Under the pieces are notes generated by a model. It did not search any database. It saw only the letters and a program-made list of their open reading frames with translations, and was not told where the DNA came from. Shown here in pieces: positions 6,887 through 16,262 of a stretch of DNA of 64,000 nucleotides (positions within the stretch are counted from its first letter, which is position 1; the number at the start of each line of letters is the position of its first letter). The position numbers and the translations under genes were made by a program. Source of the stretch: DAHUYF01 sp963838385 (GTDB lineage Bacteria > Pseudomonadota > Alphaproteobacteria > ATCC43930 > CGMCC-115725); the NCBI GenBank assembly GCA_963838385.1, contig CAWIRE010000014.1, forward strand, positions 62,001 to 126,000. The letters run 5' to 3'.

Positions 6887-7882
6887 TCATCCGGCGCGCA
6901 AATCCACCACGATGCGGCCGCGCACGCCGCCTTTGAGGATCTTCTGCCCGAGCCCGGGCAAGGCCTCGAGCGGCACCGTTTCGGTGAGCGCATCGAGCTT
7001 TTCCGGCGGCAGGTCACGGGCGAGGCGCGACCACGCCTCGCGCCGCCGCTCGATCGGGCACATCACGCTGTCGATGCCCAGGAGATTGACCCCGCGCAGC
7101 AGGAACGGGATGACGCTTGCCGGCAAATCGTTGCCGCCGGCCAGGCCGCAAGCAGCGGCGCTGCCGCCGTATTTGAGCTGCGTCAGCAGGCTCGCGAGCG
7201 TGGTGCTCCCCACGGCGTCGACGGCCCCTGCCCAGCGCTCCGCATCGAGCGGCCGCGACGGCGGCTTCGCCAGCTCGGCACGATCGATAAAGCCCGCGGC
7301 GCCGAGGCCGCGCAGAAAATCGTGCTGCTCCGGCCGCCCGGTGGACGCAATGACGCGATAGCCGAGCTTGGCCAGAACCGACACGGCAACGCCGCCGACG
7401 CCGCCGGCCGCGCCCGTCACCAGCACCTCGCCCTTCTCGGGCGCGAGCCCGTGCTGCTCCAGCGCGATCACCGCGAGCATGGCGGTGAAGCCAGCGGTGC
7501 CGATGGCCATGGCGCGCCGCGTGGTGAGCCCCGCCGGAAGGGCGACGAGATGCGCCGCCTTGACCCGCGCCTTTTCGGCATAGCCGCCCCAGGTAAGCTC
7601 GCCCACCCGCCAGCCGGTGAGCACCACCTTGTCGCCCGGCTTGTAGTCCGGCGAGGCCGATTGCTCGACCGTGCCGGCGAAGTCGATGCCGGGGATATGG
7701 GGGTAGCTGCGCACCAGGCGGCCGAGCCCATTCAGGATGAGCCCGTCCTTGTAGTTGAGGGTGGAATACTCGACCGCGACGGTGACCTCGCCCGGCGGCA
7801 GCGCGCGCTCATCGATGCGTTCGATCCGCGGCTGCACCTTTCCTTCGGCCTCGCGCAGCACCAAGGCCTTGATCTCGCCCAT
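6887..7882 (-). CDS. acuI: Acrylyl-CoA reductase (NADPH) / YhdH-type quinone oxidoreductase
   Basis: A 331-residue zinc-independent medium-chain dehydrogenase/reductase. The family text is clear: IPGIDFAGTVEQS, the loop GDKVVLTGWRVGELTWGGYA, the NADPH site VTGAAGGVGGVAVSVLA, and LLGIDSVMCP, all typical of the YhdH/AcuI group that reduces acrylyl-CoA to propionyl-CoA in propionate and DMSP pathways. It lies 12 bases downstream of a thiolase, probably one transcript, which fits short-chain acyl-CoA metabolism. Confidence 0.8.
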   Translation of the reverse strand: MGEIKALVLREAEGKVQPRIERIDERALPPGEVTVAVEYSTLNYKDGLILNGLGRLVRSYPHIPGIDFAGTVEQSASPDYKPGDKVVLTGWRVGELTWGGYAEKARVKAAHLVALPAGLTTRRAMAIGTAGFTAMLAVIALEQHGLAPEKGEVLVTGAAGGVGGVAVSVLAKLGYRVIASTGRPEQHDFLRGLGAAGFIDRAELAKPPSRPLDAERWAGAVDAVGSTTLASLLTQLKYGGSAAACGLAGGNDLPASVIPFLLRGVNLLGIDSVMCPIERRREAWSRLARDLPPEKLDALTETVPLEALPGLGQKILKGGVRGRIVVDLRAG

Positions 7883-7894
7883 ATCCGCCTCCGC

Positions 7895-9058
7895 TCAGCG
7901 CAGCCGTTCGAGCACGCTGGCGTAATTCGCCACCGCCGCACCGCCCATGTTGAAGACGGCGCCGAGCTTGGGATCCCTCACCTGGATGCCGCCGGCGGTG
8001 CCGGTGAGCTGCATCGAGGCCAGCACATGCATCGAGACGCCGGTGGCACCCACGGGATGGCCCTTGGCCTTGAGCCCGCCCGAGGGGTTCACCGGCAGCC
8101 TGCCGTCCTTCGCCACCCAGCCCTCGTTGATGGCGCGCTCGCCCTGCCCCTTCGCGGTCAGGCCCATCGCCTCGTAGATCAGCAGCTCGGCCGAGGTGAA
8201 GCAGTCATGCACCTCGGCAAAGCCGAGATCGTCGAGACCGACTTTCGCCGAGGCGAGCGCGCGCTGGATCGCGCGTTCCGGACCTTCGAAGGCGACGATG
8301 TCGCGGCGGCTCATCGGCAGGAAGTCGTTGACCTGCTCGGCGGCGCGAAACACCACCGCCTTGCCGCAGGCGAGCGCGGTATCGACATCGGCGAGCACCA
8401 GCGCCGCCGCCCCGTCGGAGACGAGGGAGCAGTCGGTGCGGCGCAGCGGACCCGCCACCAGCGGGTTCTTGTCGGAAACGGTGCGGCAGAACTCGTATCC
8501 CAGATCCTTCTGCAGCTGCGCCAGCGGGTTCGCGGCGCCGTTCTTGTGGTTCTTGGCGGCGATGCGGGCGAGCGCGTCCGACTTGTCGCCATAGCGCTGG
8601 AAATACATCTGGGTAATGCGGCCGAAGACACCGGCGAAGCCGCCTTCGATGGCGCCCTCTTCCTTGATGTAGGCGGCCTTGATCAGGATCTCGCCGACCT
8701 GCGGCCCCGTCACCTCGGTCATCTTCTCGACGCCGACCACCAGCACGCGGCGCGCGCGCCGCGCGGCGATGGCATTGAGCCCCTGATGGATCGCCGCCGA
8801 GCCGGTGGCGCAGGCATTCTCGACATGGGTCGCGGGCTTGAAGCGCAAGGCGGGATCGGCCTGCAGCACCAGCGAGGAGGGAAACTCCTGCCGCTGGAAG
8901 CCGGCATTCATCGTGCCCAGGAAGATCTCGTCGATGTCCTTCGGCTCCATTCCGGCGTCGCGGATCGCCTCCACCGCCACCTTGACGATCAGCGCCTCGA
9001 GATCCTCTTCGAGCTTGCCGAAGCGCGAATGGGCCCAGCCGACGATGCAGGCGGTCAT
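7895..9058 (-). CDS. Thiolase, SCP-x-like acetyl-CoA acetyltransferase
   Basis: A 387-residue thiolase-superfamily enzyme of the sterol-carrier-protein-x type. The nucleophile is Cys83 in ENACATGSAAI; the His of VHDCFT and the GGLKAKGHPVGATG loop with its His complete the active site. Start chosen at MTACIVGWAH because the 21 residues before it read as noncoding. The SCP-x branch commonly cleaves branched or steroid-side-chain 3-ketoacyl-CoAs. Its pairing with an AcuI-type reductase suggests a short or branched acyl-CoA route; the exact substrate is not visible. Confidence 0.8.
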   Translation of the reverse strand: MTACIVGWAHSRFGKLEEDLEALIVKVAVEAIRDAGMEPKDIDEIFLGTMNAGFQRQEFPSSLVLQADPALRFKPATHVENACATGSAAIHQGLNAIAARRARRVLVVGVEKMTEVTGPQVGEILIKAAYIKEEGAIEGGFAGVFGRITQMYFQRYGDKSDALARIAAKNHKNGAANPLAQLQKDLGYEFCRTVSDKNPLVAGPLRRTDCSLVSDGAAALVLADVDTALACGKAVVFRAAEQVNDFLPMSRRDIVAFEGPERAIQRALASAKVGLDDLGFAEVHDCFTSAELLIYEAMGLTAKGQGERAINEGWVAKDGRLPVNPSGGLKAKGHPVGATGVSMHVLASMQLTGTAGGIQVRDPKLGAVFNMGGAAVANYASVLERLR

Positions 9059-9189
9059 GTCATCCTCCGATCTCGATCCCTGACGCCGGCTAGATATAGC
9101 AACCGCCCCACCGCTCGTCACGGCCGGCGGCCGGTGGCGCCTGCGGCGGGTTCGGCCTAGGCTATGAGCCGGCGAAAGAGGAGGAAGCC

Positions 9190-10011
9190 ATGAAGCTCGC
9201 CCGCCTGGCCATCGGCGCCGCCCTGCTGCTGTGCGCCGCGACCGCCCTGGCGCAAAGCCCGACGGGCATCGACCGGCTCTACGTGCTCGACTGCGGCTGG
9301 GCGCATGCCGCCGACCAGTCGCGCTGGTCGCCCGGGGTCAATGTCGGCAAGCCGATCGACCTCTCCGACAATTGCTACCTCATCCATCACGCGCGGGAAG
9401 GCTATCTGCTCTGGGATACCGGGATCGCCGACGCGATCGCCGCCTCGCCCGATGGCGTCTCGATGGCGAACGGCGCCATGATCTGGCACCGGACGAAGAC
9501 GCTTGCCGCCGAGCTCGCGGCCCTCGGCGTCAAGCCCGACGACATCCGCTATGTCGGCATCTCCCACACCCATCCCGACCATGTCGGCAATGTCGATCTC
9601 TTTCCCAAATCGACCGTGCTGATCCAGAAGGCGGAATACGACTGGGCCTTCGCGCGGCCGACGCCGCCTTTCGCCGCCAGCCATCCGGTGATGAAGCTCG
9701 AGGGCGACAAGGATGTGTTCGGCGACGGCAGCGCGATCATTCTCTCGACCCCCGGGCACACGCCCGGCCACCAATCGCTGCTGGTCCATCTGGCCAGGAC
9801 CGGCTGGGTGGTGCTGAGCGGCGACGTCGTGCATTTCAAGGCGAATTGGGAGAACCGCCGCGTCCCCGCCCTCAATGTCGACAAGGCGCAGTCGCTGGCC
9901 TCGATGCAGCGCATCGCCGACATCCTCGCCGAGCACCACGCGCAGCTCTGGATCAACCACGACAAGCCGCAAAGCGACGCGCAGCGTCATGCTCCCGAGT
10001 ATTACCAATGA
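9190..10011 (+). CDS. Secreted metallo-beta-lactamase-fold hydrolase (AHL-lactonase-like)
   Basis: A 273-residue protein with a Sec signal peptide (residues 1-21, cut after ALA). The zinc site is SHTHPDHVGN (His126, His128, Asp130, His131), with the later STPGHTPGHQS His and SGDVVH Asp of the MBL fold. The spacing and the N-terminal LYVLDCG strand match the N-acyl-homoserine-lactone lactonase group. With a signal peptide it acts in the periplasm, so quorum-signal cleavage is possible but unproven. Its stop overlaps the pyrC start (ATGA). Confidence 0.8.
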   Translation: MKLARLAIGAALLLCAATALAQSPTGIDRLYVLDCGWAHAADQSRWSPGVNVGKPIDLSDNCYLIHHAREGYLLWDTGIADAIAASPDGVSMANGAMIWHRTKTLAAELAALGVKPDDIRYVGISHTHPDHVGNVDLFPKSTVLIQKAEYDWAFARPTPPFAASHPVMKLEGDKDVFGDGSAIILSTPGHTPGHQSLLVHLARTGWVVLSGDVVHFKANWENRRVPALNVDKAQSLASMQRIADILAEHHAQLWINHDKPQSDAQRHAPEYYQ

Positions 10012-11042
10012 GCGCCATCACGCTGCGCCGGCCCGACGACTGGCACGTGCATCTGCGCGACGGCGCGCTGCTGCAGGCCGTGGCGCCCTTCACCGCCGGC
10101 GCCTTTGCCCGCGCCATCATCATGCCCAATCTCGCGACGCCCGTGACCACGATGGCGGCGGCGGTCGCCTATCGCGGCCGCATCCTCGCGGCGCTGCCTT
10201 CGGGGACGCGGTTCACGCCGCTGATGACCGCCTATCTCACCGATGACAGCGATGCCGAGGAGATCGCACGCGGCTATCGCGACGGCGTCTTCGCGGCGGT
10301 GAAGCTCTTCCCCGCCCACGCCACCACCAACTCGGCCCATGGCGTCACCGATCTCGCCCGGACGTACCCCGTGCTCGAGCGGATGCAGGCGCTCGGCATG
10401 CCGCTGCTCATCCATGGCGAGGTCACCGATCCCGATGTCAACGTCTTCGACCGCGAAGCGGTGTTCATCGAGCGCGTGCTGGCGCCGCTGATGCGCCGGC
10501 TGCCGCAGCTCAAGATCGTGCTCGAGCACGTCACCACCAGGGAAGCCGTCGATTTCGTCGCCGGCGCCGGCCCGAGCCTCGCCGCCACCATCACCGCGCA
10601 TCACCTGCTGATCAACCGCAACGCCCTCTTCGCCGGCGGGCTCCGGCCGCACATGTACTGCCTGCCCGTCGCCAAGCGCGAGGCGCATCGCCTGGCGCTG
10701 CGCCGCGCCGCGACCTCGGGCAATGCGAAATTCTTCCTCGGCTCCGATACCGCGCCGCACCTCGTGCGCGACAAGGAGCGGGATTGCGGCTGCGCCGGCA
10801 TCTTCTCCGCCCCCGCGGCGCTGGAGATCTATGCCCGCGTGTTCGAGGAGGAGCAGGCGCTCGACCGGCTGGAGGCCTTCGCCGCGCTCAACGGTCCGCG
10901 CTTCTACGGCCTGCCGGCGAACGAGGAGCGCATCACGCTGACGCGCCGCCCCTGGCGCGTGCCGGCGGAGGTCGCGACCGAAGCGGGACCGCTGCGCCCC
11001 TTCCTCGCCGGCGAGGAGCTCGCGTGGCGGCTTGGCGACTGA
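10008..11042 (+). CDS. pyrC: Dihydroorotase
   Basis: A 344-residue monofunctional class II dihydroorotase, the third step of pyrimidine synthesis (carbamoyl-aspartate to dihydroorotate). The zinc His pair is DWHVHLRDG (His13, His15), the carboxylated Lys is in AVKLFPAHATTNS, and further ligands lie in LIHGEV and LEHVTT, with the catalytic Asp in LGSDTAPH. All are present. The start overlaps the upstream hydrolase stop by four bases. Confidence 0.93.
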   Translation: MSAITLRRPDDWHVHLRDGALLQAVAPFTAGAFARAIIMPNLATPVTTMAAAVAYRGRILAALPSGTRFTPLMTAYLTDDSDAEEIARGYRDGVFAAVKLFPAHATTNSAHGVTDLARTYPVLERMQALGMPLLIHGEVTDPDVNVFDREAVFIERVLAPLMRRLPQLKIVLEHVTTREAVDFVAGAGPSLAATITAHHLLINRNALFAGGLRPHMYCLPVAKREAHRLALRRAATSGNAKFFLGSDTAPHLVRDKERDCGCAGIFSAPAALEIYARVFEEEQALDRLEAFAALNGPRFYGLPANEERITLTRRPWRVPAEVATEAGPLRPFLAGEELAWRLGD

Positions 11043-11045
11043 GCC

Positions 11046-12815
11046 TCAACGCATCGCGCCGAGGGTGGCGAAGACGTCCGGCCCCGGCGGCAGCCGCTCG
11101 ATATGCTGGCGGTGCCAGAGCGCGTAGAACAGCAGCGTCCAGGCGGCGAAGCCGGTATGCCGCCCCGCCGCCTCGCGGAACAGCGCCACCACCCGATCCG
11201 GCAGGCAGATCTCGCGCACCCCGGCCTGGCGCGCCACCAGCGGTCCCAGCTGCGCGCCACGGCGCGCGATCCAATCGCCGACCGGGACGGTGAAGCCGCG
11301 CTTCTTCGCCATCGGCTCCGCCGCCGGCACCTGCTCGGCGAGCCAGCGCCGCAGCAGCCATTTGCCGAGCCCGCGCCGCACCTTGAGCTCGTCCGGCAGG
11401 CCGAAGGCGAACTCGGCCACGCGCGGATCGAGAAACGGCGTGCGCCCTTCGACGCCATGGGCCATCAGGCAGCGGTCGAGCTTGCCCAGGAGGTCGTTCG
11501 GCAGCCAGTCGGAGCAATCGGTCGCCTGGGCGATCTGGAGGCGCGTGCGGCCCGCCACCGCGCTGTGCAGCTCGGCCGCGGCGATGCCGTCGCGCCAGCC
11601 GGCGAGATCGCCGCGCAGGACGCCCAGCCGGTCGAAATTGCCGCGCCCGCGCAGCAGCTTGCCGCCGAGCCACCATGGCCGCATGAGGCTGCGATAGCGG
11701 CCATATCCCGCGAACAGCTCGTCGCCGCCCTCGCCGGACAGGATCACCTTGAGGCCGGCCGAGCGGGCCACCGCGGCGAGCTTGTAGGTGGGCAGCACCG
11801 CGTAATCCGCCGCCGGATCGTCCATGGCGCGGGTGATCTCCGGCAGCAGCAGCCAGAAATCCGCTTCGCGGAACTCGACCTCGACATGCTCGGCGCCAAG
11901 CGACTGGGCTACCGCGCGGGCCTGCTCGCGCTCGTCGGCCACATGGCCGGTGGTGAACCCCACGGTGAAGGCCTTCACCGGCCGCTCGTTGAGCCGCGCC
12001 ATCATCGCCAGCACGGCGGAGCTGTCGACGCCGCCGGACAGGAACATGCCATAGGGCACGTCCGAACGCTGATGCAGCAGCACGGAATCGGCGAAGACGC
12101 GGTCGAATTCCCGCAGCGCCTGCAACTCCTCGCGCGGCAGCGCCGCCGCGCCGAGCATCGCCTCGCGGCGGCGGCGCTCGACGACGCGGCCGCGCGCCAC
12201 CACCACGGTCTCGCCCGGCAGCACCCGCTGAATGCCGGCGAAGATGGTCTCGCGTCCCGTGGTGAATTGGAGCTGCAGCAGCTCGTTGCGCACCTGGCGC
12301 ACGAGCTGCGCCGGCACCAGCCCGCCGGCGATCAAGGCCTGCGGTTCCGAGGCGAAGGCGAAGCCGGCCGCCGTCTCGGCGTAATAGAGCGGCTTGATGC
12401 CGAAAGGGTCCCGCGCCAGGATCAGCCGTCCGGCAGCGGGATCGTGCAGCGCGATCGCATACATGCCACGCAACCGCTCGGTGAAGTCGAGGCCGTGCCG
12501 GCGGTAGAGATGGAGCGGCGGCTCGCAATCCGACGCGCTGGAGAATCCCACCCCGCCGAGCTCGGCGCGCAGCTCGATGTAGTTGTAGATTTCGCCATTG
12601 GCCATCAGCGCGGCGCCGCCGCTTTCGTAGAGCGGTTGGTCGCCAGTGACGAGATCGATGATGGCAAGCCGCGTCTGCACCATGCCGACATCGCCCGCGC
12701 GGTAGTGCCCGGTGCCGTCGGGCCCGCGATGGGCGAGCGCCGCCGACATGGCCTGCAGCGCCGCCGCCGCCGGCGGCTCGCCATCGGCCGTCATGATGCC
12801 GGCGATGCCGCACAT
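11046..12815 (-). CDS. asnB: Asparagine synthase (glutamine-hydrolysing)
   Basis: A 589-residue two-domain enzyme. Cys2 (MCGIAGI) is the class II glutamine amidotransferase nucleophile; the ATP-pyrophosphatase loop LSGGVDSSAVLA and ILSGEGGDELFAGYGR mark the synthetase domain. It lies in a run with two glycosyltransferases and overlaps the GT4 stop by one base (TGATG). Such AsnB-like proteins in glycan clusters may amidate a polysaccharide or peptide rather than make free asparagine. Confidence 0.88.
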   Translation of the reverse strand: MCGIAGIMTADGEPPAAAALQAMSAALAHRGPDGTGHYRAGDVGMVQTRLAIIDLVTGDQPLYESGGAALMANGEIYNYIELRAELGGVGFSSASDCEPPLHLYRRHGLDFTERLRGMYAIALHDPAAGRLILARDPFGIKPLYYAETAAGFAFASEPQALIAGGLVPAQLVRQVRNELLQLQFTTGRETIFAGIQRVLPGETVVVARGRVVERRRREAMLGAAALPREELQALREFDRVFADSVLLHQRSDVPYGMFLSGGVDSSAVLAMMARLNERPVKAFTVGFTTGHVADEREQARAVAQSLGAEHVEVEFREADFWLLLPEITRAMDDPAADYAVLPTYKLAAVARSAGLKVILSGEGGDELFAGYGRYRSLMRPWWLGGKLLRGRGNFDRLGVLRGDLAGWRDGIAAAELHSAVAGRTRLQIAQATDCSDWLPNDLLGKLDRCLMAHGVEGRTPFLDPRVAEFAFGLPDELKVRRGLGKWLLRRWLAEQVPAAEPMAKKRGFTVPVGDWIARRGAQLGPLVARQAGVREICLPDRVVALFREAAGRHTGFAAWTLLFYALWHRQHIERLPPGPDVFATLGAMR

Positions 12816-13837
12816 CAGCGCGCGACCTCGGCGAAGAAATCGCGATAGAGGCTCACCACCCGCGCCTCGGCGTAGTCGGCCTCGTAGGCGGCGCGGCCGG
12901 CCTCGGCGAGCCGCGCCCGGAGCGCCGCGTCGCCGGCGAGCCGGCGCAGCGCCGCGCCAAGTGCCGCGGCATCGTCGATGGGGACGAGCAGCCCCGTCTC
13001 GTCATCGCGGATGAGCGCGCGTGGGCCTTCGCTGGCGGTCGCCAGCACGGGCCGGCCGGCGGCCCAGGCCTCGATGACGACATTGCCGAGCGGCTCGTGG
13101 CGCGACGGGCAGACCAGCAAGTCCGCCGCGGCGAGCAGCGCCGCGCTGTCCTCGCGCCAGCCCAGAAAGCGGACCCGCGAGGCGATGCCGAGCGCGCGCG
13201 CCTGGCCTTCCAGCCGCGCGCGCAGCGCGCCCTCGCCGGCAAGCCACAGATGGAGGTCCGGCACCTGCGCCAGGGCCGCCAGCAGCGTGTCGAAGCCCTT
13301 GTTGGGATGGAGCCGGCCGAGCGCCAGGGCGAGCGGAGCGTCCTCGGGCGTGGCGAGGCTCGAGCGCGGCAGCGGCGCCGCCGGCGTCGCGGCGACGAAG
13401 TTCGGCAGGTAATGGACGCGGCTCGCCGGCCAGCCCTGCCCGACGAGATAGGCGGCGATGTCGCGCGTATTGGCAATGAGATGATGGCAGCGCCGGTAGT
13501 ATTTCAAATCGTAATAGCCGCCGAGCCGCGCGACATGGACGAAATCGCCGCGCGGGCAGAGGGCGCTGGCGCGGTTCATCCAGGTGAGCACGAGCCGCGG
13601 CCGATAGCGCGCGATGGCGCGGCGAAACCCGAGCCGGGTGGCAATGTCGAGGAAGCCGCGGAACGGCAGCTGCAGCGGCTCGACCCCGCCGCGCCGGAGC
13701 GCCTCCGCCCGCTCGGCATCGTCGCGGATCAGCAGCAGCTGCTCCTGCCCTGCGCGGTGCAGCGCCAGGCCGAGCCGCACGAAGAACGCCTCGGCCCCGC
13801 CATGGTGCGCGCCCGCCATCGCTTGCAGCAGGCGCAT
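12815..13837 (-). CDS. Family 4 glycosyltransferase
   Basis: A 340-residue GT-B enzyme. The N-terminal half opens with HHGGAEAFF, the GT4 acceptor-side loop; the C-terminal half has the donor region ALGRLHPNKGFDTLLAAL and the EPLGNVVIEAWAAGRPVLAT motif with its E-x7-E-type glutamates. The ATG overlaps the GT9 stop (TGATG), and the gene is coupled to asnB downstream. Likely builds lipopolysaccharide core or an exopolysaccharide; donor and acceptor are unknown. Confidence 0.85.
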   Translation of the reverse strand: MRLLQAMAGAHHGGAEAFFVRLGLALHRAGQEQLLLIRDDAERAEALRRGGVEPLQLPFRGFLDIATRLGFRRAIARYRPRLVLTWMNRASALCPRGDFVHVARLGGYYDLKYYRRCHHLIANTRDIAAYLVGQGWPASRVHYLPNFVAATPAAPLPRSSLATPEDAPLALALGRLHPNKGFDTLLAALAQVPDLHLWLAGEGALRARLEGQARALGIASRVRFLGWREDSAALLAAADLLVCPSRHEPLGNVVIEAWAAGRPVLATASEGPRALIRDDETGLLVPIDDAAALGAALRRLAGDAALRARLAEAGRAAYEADYAEARVVSLYRDFFAEVAR

Positions 13838-14798
13838 CAGGCGGCCTCGCCCTCGATACTGGCCCAGAGCTGCCGCGCCGCCGCCTCGGCGGCATCGACG
13901 GTCAGCGAATCCATCTGAGTGCCGGTGGTGCGGTGGTCGTAATCGGGCGCGCCGACGATCTCGGCATAGGATTTCGCCGTGCGCACCACCGCGCTGCGCG
14001 GCCCCCACGGCGCGTACTGCTCCGCCAGGCTCGGCCCGAACAGCCCCAGCGTCGGCGTCCCCACCGCCGCCGCGATGTGCATGATGCCGGTATCGTTGCC
14101 GACGAAGAGCGCGCAGCGCCGGAGCGCCGCCGCCGCCGTCAGCAGATCGGTGCGGCCGACGAGATCGAGGCGGCTTCCCGGCGCAATCGCCGCCAGCAGC
14201 GGCGCCGCCTGGGCGCGCTCATGCGCGGCCGCCAGCACCGCGATCCGCGCGCCGGGCAGCGGTCCCGCGGCGGCGGTGAGCCGGCCGGCGAGCTCGGCGA
14301 AGCGCTCGGCGCGCCATTGCTTGCCGCGCCAGTTCGCCGCCGGCCCCACCGCCAGCACCGGCGCGCCCGGCGGCACCAGCTCGGCCGCGCGACGCTCATG
14401 GGCGGGCGTCATCCACAGCCGCGGCGACGGCGGCGGGTCGAGCGCGAAGAGGCCGGCGAGCTGCCGCACTCGATGGAGCCGGGCGTCGCCCTTGGCCATG
14501 ACGCGCCGCTCGCGTGCCGCCAGCAGATGGGCGAGGGCGGAGCCGCGCAGGTCGACCACGAGATCCCAGCGCCGCAGCGCCACCCGGCGGTAGAGCTCGA
14601 GCCAATGCAGCGCGTAGCGTCGCTTGACGACGCTCAGCACGCGCTCCAGGCCGGGCACGGCCTCGAAGAGCGGGGCGGCGGCGGGACCGGCGGCGATGGT
14701 GAAGCGGGCGCCCGGGTAGCGCTCGACCAGATGGCCGAGGAGCCCGGTGGACAGCACGGCATCGCCAATTCGCGTGCCGGTGACGAAAAAATCCTCAT
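13837..14798 (-). CDS. Family 9 glycosyltransferase (heptosyltransferase-like), start out of frame
   Basis: About 320 residues. The frame opens FVTGTRIGDAVLSTGLLGHL, typical of ADP-heptose transferases of the LPS core, and has the donor motif FVGNDTGIMHIAAAVGTPTLGLFGPS. The natural start, MRI then FFV, is at ATG 14798, but a run of six T instead of seven (14786-14791) puts it one base out of frame. The span is 962 bp, one short of a multiple of three. This fits a homopolymer indel in the assembly better than gene loss, since the rest is clean. It is the first gene of the GT9-GT4-asnB unit. Confidence 0.8.
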
Positions 14799-14925
14799 GA
14801 GCCCGCGGCAATGACCTCCGGCGCGTGACGCCGCGCGCCTTATAAGCCGCCCGTCGGCGCTTGCCAAGGTTGCGCGCCTTGCCTACCTCTAGCGCCGGAC
14901 TCGCGTCTCTAGGGAGAAAACCGGG

Positions 14926-15822
14926 ATGGTCGAGCGGTCCTGTGCCTGGCTTGCGGATCGCGCGGTGCTGGAGATCGCCGGCGAAGATCGCCGCAGCTTC
15001 CTGCAAGGGCTGGTCTCCAACGATGTCGAGCGCGTGGCATCCGACCGCGCCGTCTACGCCGCGCTGCTGACGGCACAGGGGAAATATCTCCACGACTTCT
15101 TCATCACCGAGATCGGCGGCGCTTTCCTGCTCGACGCGGAAGCGGCGCGGCTGGCCGATCTGAAGCGCCGCCTCGGCCTCTACCGGCTACGCGCCAAGGT
15201 GACGCTGGGCGAGAACGGCGAGCGCTACGGCGTCGCCGTTGCCTTCGGCGAGGATGCGCTGAGCCTGCTCGAGCTTCCGCCGGAGCCCGGCGCGGCCGCG
15301 CCGTTTGCCGGCGGCATCGCCTATGTCGATCCCCGCCTGCCCGCGCTCGGCGCGCGCCTGCTGCTGCGCCGCGGCACCGGTCTCGCGCCGCTCGAAAGCC
15401 TGGGCTTCGCGGTCGATGACGGCACGGGTTATGACCGGCTGCGCCTGTCGCTGGGCGTTCCCGACGGCAGCCGCGACCTGGCGGTCGAGAAAGCGATCCT
15501 GCTCGAGGCGGGGTTCGAGGAGCTGAACGGCGTCGATTGGCAGAAGGGCTGCTACATCGGCCAGGAGCTCACCGCCCGCACCAAATACCGTGCGCTGATC
15601 AAGAAGCGGCTGATGCCGGTCGCGGTCGAGGGGCCGCTGCCGGCCCCCGGCACGCCGGTGATGCTGGGCGATCAGGAAGCCGGCGAGATGCGTTCCGGCC
15701 GCGACGGGCTGGGCCTGGCCTTGCTGCGGCTCGAGGCGGTGAGCGAGGCCTCGCCCGAGAAGCCGCTCACCGCCGGCGCGGCGCGCCTCACCGCGAAACG
15801 GCCCGGCTGGGCGAATTTCTGA
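14926..15822 (+). CDS. ygfZ: Folate-binding protein YgfZ (iron-sulfur cluster repair)
   Basis: A 298-residue GcvT-like protein. The signature KGCYIGQE (about residues 206-213) with its Cys is the YgfZ hallmark, and the N-terminal LQGLVSNDV is also typical. YgfZ helps maintain [4Fe-4S] enzymes such as MiaB with tetrahydrofolate. Start ATG follows GGGAGAA. It is divergent from the GT9 gene and convergent with the next gene; a short hairpin module sits between the stops. Confidence 0.87.
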   Translation: MVERSCAWLADRAVLEIAGEDRRSFLQGLVSNDVERVASDRAVYAALLTAQGKYLHDFFITEIGGAFLLDAEAARLADLKRRLGLYRLRAKVTLGENGERYGVAVAFGEDALSLLELPPEPGAAAPFAGGIAYVDPRLPALGARLLLRRGTGLAPLESLGFAVDDGTGYDRLRLSLGVPDGSRDLAVEKAILLEAGFEELNGVDWQKGCYIGQELTARTKYRALIKKRLMPVAVEGPLPAPGTPVMLGDQEAGEMRSGRDGLGLALLRLEAVSEASPEKPLTAGAARLTAKRPGWANF

Positions 15823-15845
15823 GCGACGATGCTTCGCATCGCGCT
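15822..15845. repeat. Solo hairpin module of the dispersed repeat; possible bidirectional terminator
   Basis: AGCGAC, stem GATGC, loop TTC, stem GCATC, GCGCT: the same layout as the terminal hairpin of the large repeat at 24 kb, with a different but complementary stem. It lies exactly between convergent stops (ygfZ and the next gene), where it could end both transcripts. There is no T-tract. Confidence 0.55.
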
Positions 15846-16248
15846 ACCGCAGCGCGTTGTGGATGAGGTAATCGGCGAAATCGGCCGGCTTCAGCTTGAC
15901 CTCGGCGCGTTCCAGCACGCCCGCCATGCCGCGCGCGACGATGATGTGGTTCTCGACATGCTCGGGCAGCACCTTGAAGAGGCCGCCGGCGCCGCGCAGC
16001 CGCGGGTAATAGGCGGGATCGATCATCTTCTCCTTGCGCGAGAGGCGCTGGATCACCTCCTCCTCGCTCACGCCCTCGACCTCGCGCTTCCTGAGGATGG
16101 CCCAGTCGGTCTCGCCGCCCCAGCCCTGCTCGACGATCGGCTTCAGATCGCCCTCGCTCACGCCGACCTTGAAGACATGCTTGCTGAGGCCGACATCGTT
16201 CGCCCATTTGCTGAATTTGACGCTCCGCGCCACGTAGATCACGCCCAT
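15844..16248 (-). CDS. Conserved hypothetical protein
   Basis: A 134-residue protein starting MGVIYVARSVKFSKWANDVG. Start chosen at 16248; the longer frame runs into the upstream reductase. The first 35 residues (YVARSV... SKHVFKVGVSEGD) have the spacing of a GIY-YIG/T5orf172-like fold, but the catalytic set is not convincing. The later IDPAYYPRLRGAGGLFKV and ADYLIHNALR are strongly patterned, and I recall this as a conserved alphaproteobacterial protein of unknown role. It sits 14 bases from the reductase stop, probably co-transcribed. Confidence 0.6.
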   Translation of the reverse strand: MGVIYVARSVKFSKWANDVGLSKHVFKVGVSEGDLKPIVEQGWGGETDWAILRKREVEGVSEEEVIQRLSRKEKMIDPAYYPRLRGAGGLFKVLPEHVENHIIVARGMAGVLERAEVKLKPADFADYLIHNALR

Positions 16249-16262
16249 TTTCTCCTCCCCCG

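Noticed and set aside
6764..9160. 798-residue plus-strand open frame
   Set aside because: It is antisense to the reductase and thiolase genes, both with clear family motifs; long antisense frames are expected at this G+C content.
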